DNA of 6,459 nucleotides, taken from NCBI GenBank assembly GCA_013042825.1, contig JABDPL010000067.1:1-6459 (forward strand). The letters run 5' to 3'. The position numbers and the translations under genes are program-made. Shown here in pieces: positions 4,954-6,459 of the stretch (the stretch's first letter is position 1; each line of letters begins with the position of its first letter). This DNA comes from Flavobacteriaceae bacterium. GTDB taxonomy: Bacteria > Bacteroidota > Bacteroidia > Flavobacteriales > Flavobacteriaceae. The notes beneath the pieces are model-generated. The model was not told the DNA's origin. It made no database searches and was given only the letters and a program-made list of their open reading frames with translations.

Positions 4954-6121
4954 AGATGGAATTTGCATAATCGGATGGCGATTGCTCGGTCAGTTTTCTG
5001 AAGACGCGATTGAAGGTCGCCTTGCTGTTAAACCCGCAATCGTAAGCTATTCCCAGTAAGGAATGCTTTTGGTGTTCGCCCGCTTTTACCTTATCCTGAA
5101 ATGATTTGACCCGATAGGAATTGACGAAATCATTAAAATTCATTTTAAAGCCGTTGTTTATTACAGCACTTAATTGACCACGTGACATTTTTACCTTTTT
5201 AGAGAGGTCAGACAGGTTTAATTCCGGATCAAGGAAGGGTTTCTCATCATCCATGAATTGTTTCAGGCTTTCGATTTCCTCCTCCGGTATGGTTTTTAAT
5301 CTGTCTTCTGCTTCGAGAATGTCGACTGGTTCTGGCGAAAAGCCGAAACCGATTTTCTTAAGCTTGGTCGTTTCCGTGAAATAGCCGTAAATCCCAACAT
5401 AAAGAACAACAATTCCCATGAATAAATTCAGCCACCACTGCTGCGTGTAACTGAGATCTACGATCAAAGAACTTATTATATCTTGCAAAGCACCATAAAG
5501 GAAAAGAGTTGAAAAGACAACCAGGAAATTACGGATCCAGTTCAGTTCAAGTTTATAGATGTTCGAAAAGTACTGTTGAATTTTCTTTCGGTAGTTGATA
5601 TATAGCTGAAAGGTGAAGGCCAGGTAAAGCAGCGTCTGTGCAAAGGAAACAAAAATCAGTAATGGTTGCACTATGGCCTCATCAGCATGGATCTTGAGAT
5701 AGCCGTTCTGAGTTTCAGAGAAACCGGGTTGAGAGGCGTCATAAGCGAAAATCACCAGTCGAAAAGCGACCAGGCTAAATATCGGTACAAAGTGCCACCA
5801 ATCTCTTTTTCTGAAAGTAAATCTTGAGGAGGTAACCGATTTCACATAGAAATAGATCAGGGGGGCGACTCCCAGCGCTATGGGAATTAGGAAGTAATTG
5901 ATCTTTGTATTCCTGAATTCATTATACCATCCCATGAATCCAATGGTGTAACAGATCTGCTGGTAACAAAGCAGAAGCAGTAAGAGGCCCAGGATCAGGT
6001 CTGACGACATCTTTGTTTTGGCAAATCGTGAGAATAACAGGCCAATCAATATCAGGCCCTGAACAACCAGAACCAGCAAAGGGGTACTGTAAATATTAAA
6101 ATCGGGAAAACTGAGGAACAC
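4952..6121 (-). CDS. Membrane-bound AraC-family transcriptional regulator (7TM sensor plus C-terminal HTH)
   Basis: A 389-residue one-component regulator. Residues 1-250 contain seven probable membrane helices (about 12-31, 41-62, 74-93, 110-127, 150-174, 197-220, 228-247). After a charged linker rich in Glu, residues 290-389 form an AraC-type DNA-binding domain with two helix-turn-helix units: LSDLSKKVKMSRGQLSAVIN (303-322) and SLLGIAYDCGFNSKATFNRV (354-373), ending in the usual F-x(9)-SPSDY. The membrane part presumably senses a ligand or membrane state; none is known from sequence. The start is GTG (6119-6121): an in-frame TAA stop lies four codons upstream and the first membrane helix begins at residue 12, so no earlier start is possible and a later one would cut the helix. 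It lies 31 bases after the E1 gene and just before the DoxX operon on the same strand, which it may control. Confidence 0.88.
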   Translation of the reverse strand: MFLSFPDFNIYSTPLLVLVVQGLILIGLLFSRFAKTKMSSDLILGLLLLLLCYQQICYTIGFMGWYNEFRNTKINYFLIPIALGVAPLIYFYVKSVTSSRFTFRKRDWWHFVPIFSLVAFRLVIFAYDASQPGFSETQNGYLKIHADEAIVQPLLIFVSFAQTLLYLAFTFQLYINYRKKIQQYFSNIYKLELNWIRNFLVVFSTLFLYGALQDIISSLIVDLSYTQQWWLNLFMGIVVLYVGIYGYFTETTKLKKIGFGFSPEPVDILEAEDRLKTIPEEEIESLKQFMDDEKPFLDPELNLSDLSKKVKMSRGQLSAVINNGFKMNFNDFVNSYRVKSFQDKVKAGEHQKHSLLGIAYDCGFNSKATFNRVFRKLTEQSPSDYANSI

Positions 6122-6125
6122 TCTG

Positions 6126-6141
6126 TTCGTTTAGGAACGAA
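6126..6141. repeat. Short inverted repeat between the E1 gene and the AraC-family gene
   Basis: TTCGTT and AACGAA form a perfect 6-bp stem around a 4-base loop, ending 4 bases before the GTG start of the regulator. No T run follows it in the minus-strand sense, so it does not look like a working terminator for the E1 gene; it could affect translation of the regulator or be a small operator. The symmetry is visible; any role is a guess. Confidence 0.3.
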
Positions 6142-6152
6142 TTTAGTAAAAT

Positions 6153-6459
6153 CTATCGAAGCTTCGGAAATTTAACAGGGTCTGATTCACTCATTACATC
6201 GTAAACCGCTTCAAAAATATCTTCGACAGAGGGTTTGCTGAAATAGTCGCCATCACTACCATAAGCCGGTCGGTGTTCTTTAGCTGTAAGGGTTTTAGGC
6301 CGACTATCGAGGTATTGATAGGCATCCTGCTCATTGATTATGGCATTCAGCATATATGCCGAAGCACCACCAGGAACATCCTCGTCTATAACCATCAGGC
6401 GGTTGGTTTTAATGATACTCTTTACGATATCATGATTGATATCGAAAGGAACCATAGAC
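6153..6459 (-). CDS. 2-oxoacid (branched-chain type) dehydrogenase E1 component, C-terminal fragment
   Basis: This is the last 101 residues or so of a thiamine diphosphate-dependent dehydrogenase E1 protein, which decarboxylates a 2-oxoacid and passes the acyl group to the E2 lipoyl domain. The visible part is the transketolase C-terminal domain, seen in the segment VPFDINHDIVKSIIKTNRLM, the following VIDEDVPGGASAYM, and the late TAKEHRPAYGSDGDYFSKPS. This wording is typical of Bacteroidota proteins in which the E1 alpha and beta chains are fused, usually annotated as 2-oxoisovalerate dehydrogenase, but the fusion cannot be checked here because the rest lies beyond the window. The frame stays open past the Met at 6453-6455 (the codon before it encodes Ser), so that Met is internal. 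The gene ends 31 bases before the AraC-family gene, with no clear terminator between, so read-through into the regulator is possible. Confidence 0.87.
   Translation of the reverse strand, partial: SMVPFDINHDIVKSIIKTNRLMVIDEDVPGGASAYMLNAIINEQDAYQYLDSRPKTLTAKEHRPAYGSDGDYFSKPSVEDIFEAVYDVMSESDPVKFPKLR

Overview
The window looks like a chromosomal segment from a Bacteroidota bacterium, probably a Cytophagales-like lineage. The evidence is the 2-oxoacid dehydrogenase E1 C-terminus of a type common in this phylum, a 7TM-AraC regulator, a GIN-domain (DUF2807) exported protein, and gene starts without clear Shine-Dalgarno sequences. The organism call is inference from protein style; no rRNA is present. 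Nothing in the window points to a mobile element, CRISPR array, tRNA or rRNA, and no gene-free stretch exceeds about 110 bases.

Layout: the 3' end of holA (DNA polymerase III delta) enters on the + strand and meets the minus-strand block tail to tail, with the two stop codons overlapping in one CTAG. All other genes are on the minus strand. In order of transcription (right to left) they are: the C-terminal end of a branched-chain 2-oxoacid dehydrogenase E1 protein; a 7-transmembrane AraC-family regulator with a GTG start; an operon of a DoxX-family membrane protein, a small lipoprotein with a CBM20-like fold and a GIN-domain exported protein; a strong rho-independent terminator; and a second operon of a two-repeat SAM-dependent methyltransferase, another DoxX-family membrane protein and a ROK-family polyphosphate-type glucokinase.

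Working picture: the first operon is an envelope module (inner-membrane, lipid-anchored and exported proteins). Its first two genes share an ATGA overlap, and its upstream intergenic region holds a perfect 20-bp palindrome and a second inverted repeat. The AraC-type membrane regulator directly upstream is a candidate controller. The second operon joins an uncharacterised methyltransferase to a DoxX protein and a sugar kinase; a tight palindrome sits one base before the methyltransferase start codon. The two DoxX proteins share a clear sequence block and are likely distant paralogues. Most genes are recognisable families. The less explained parts are the gene combinations, the palindromes at gene starts, the methyltransferase architecture, and a His-to-Arg change in the sugar-binding motif of the kinase.
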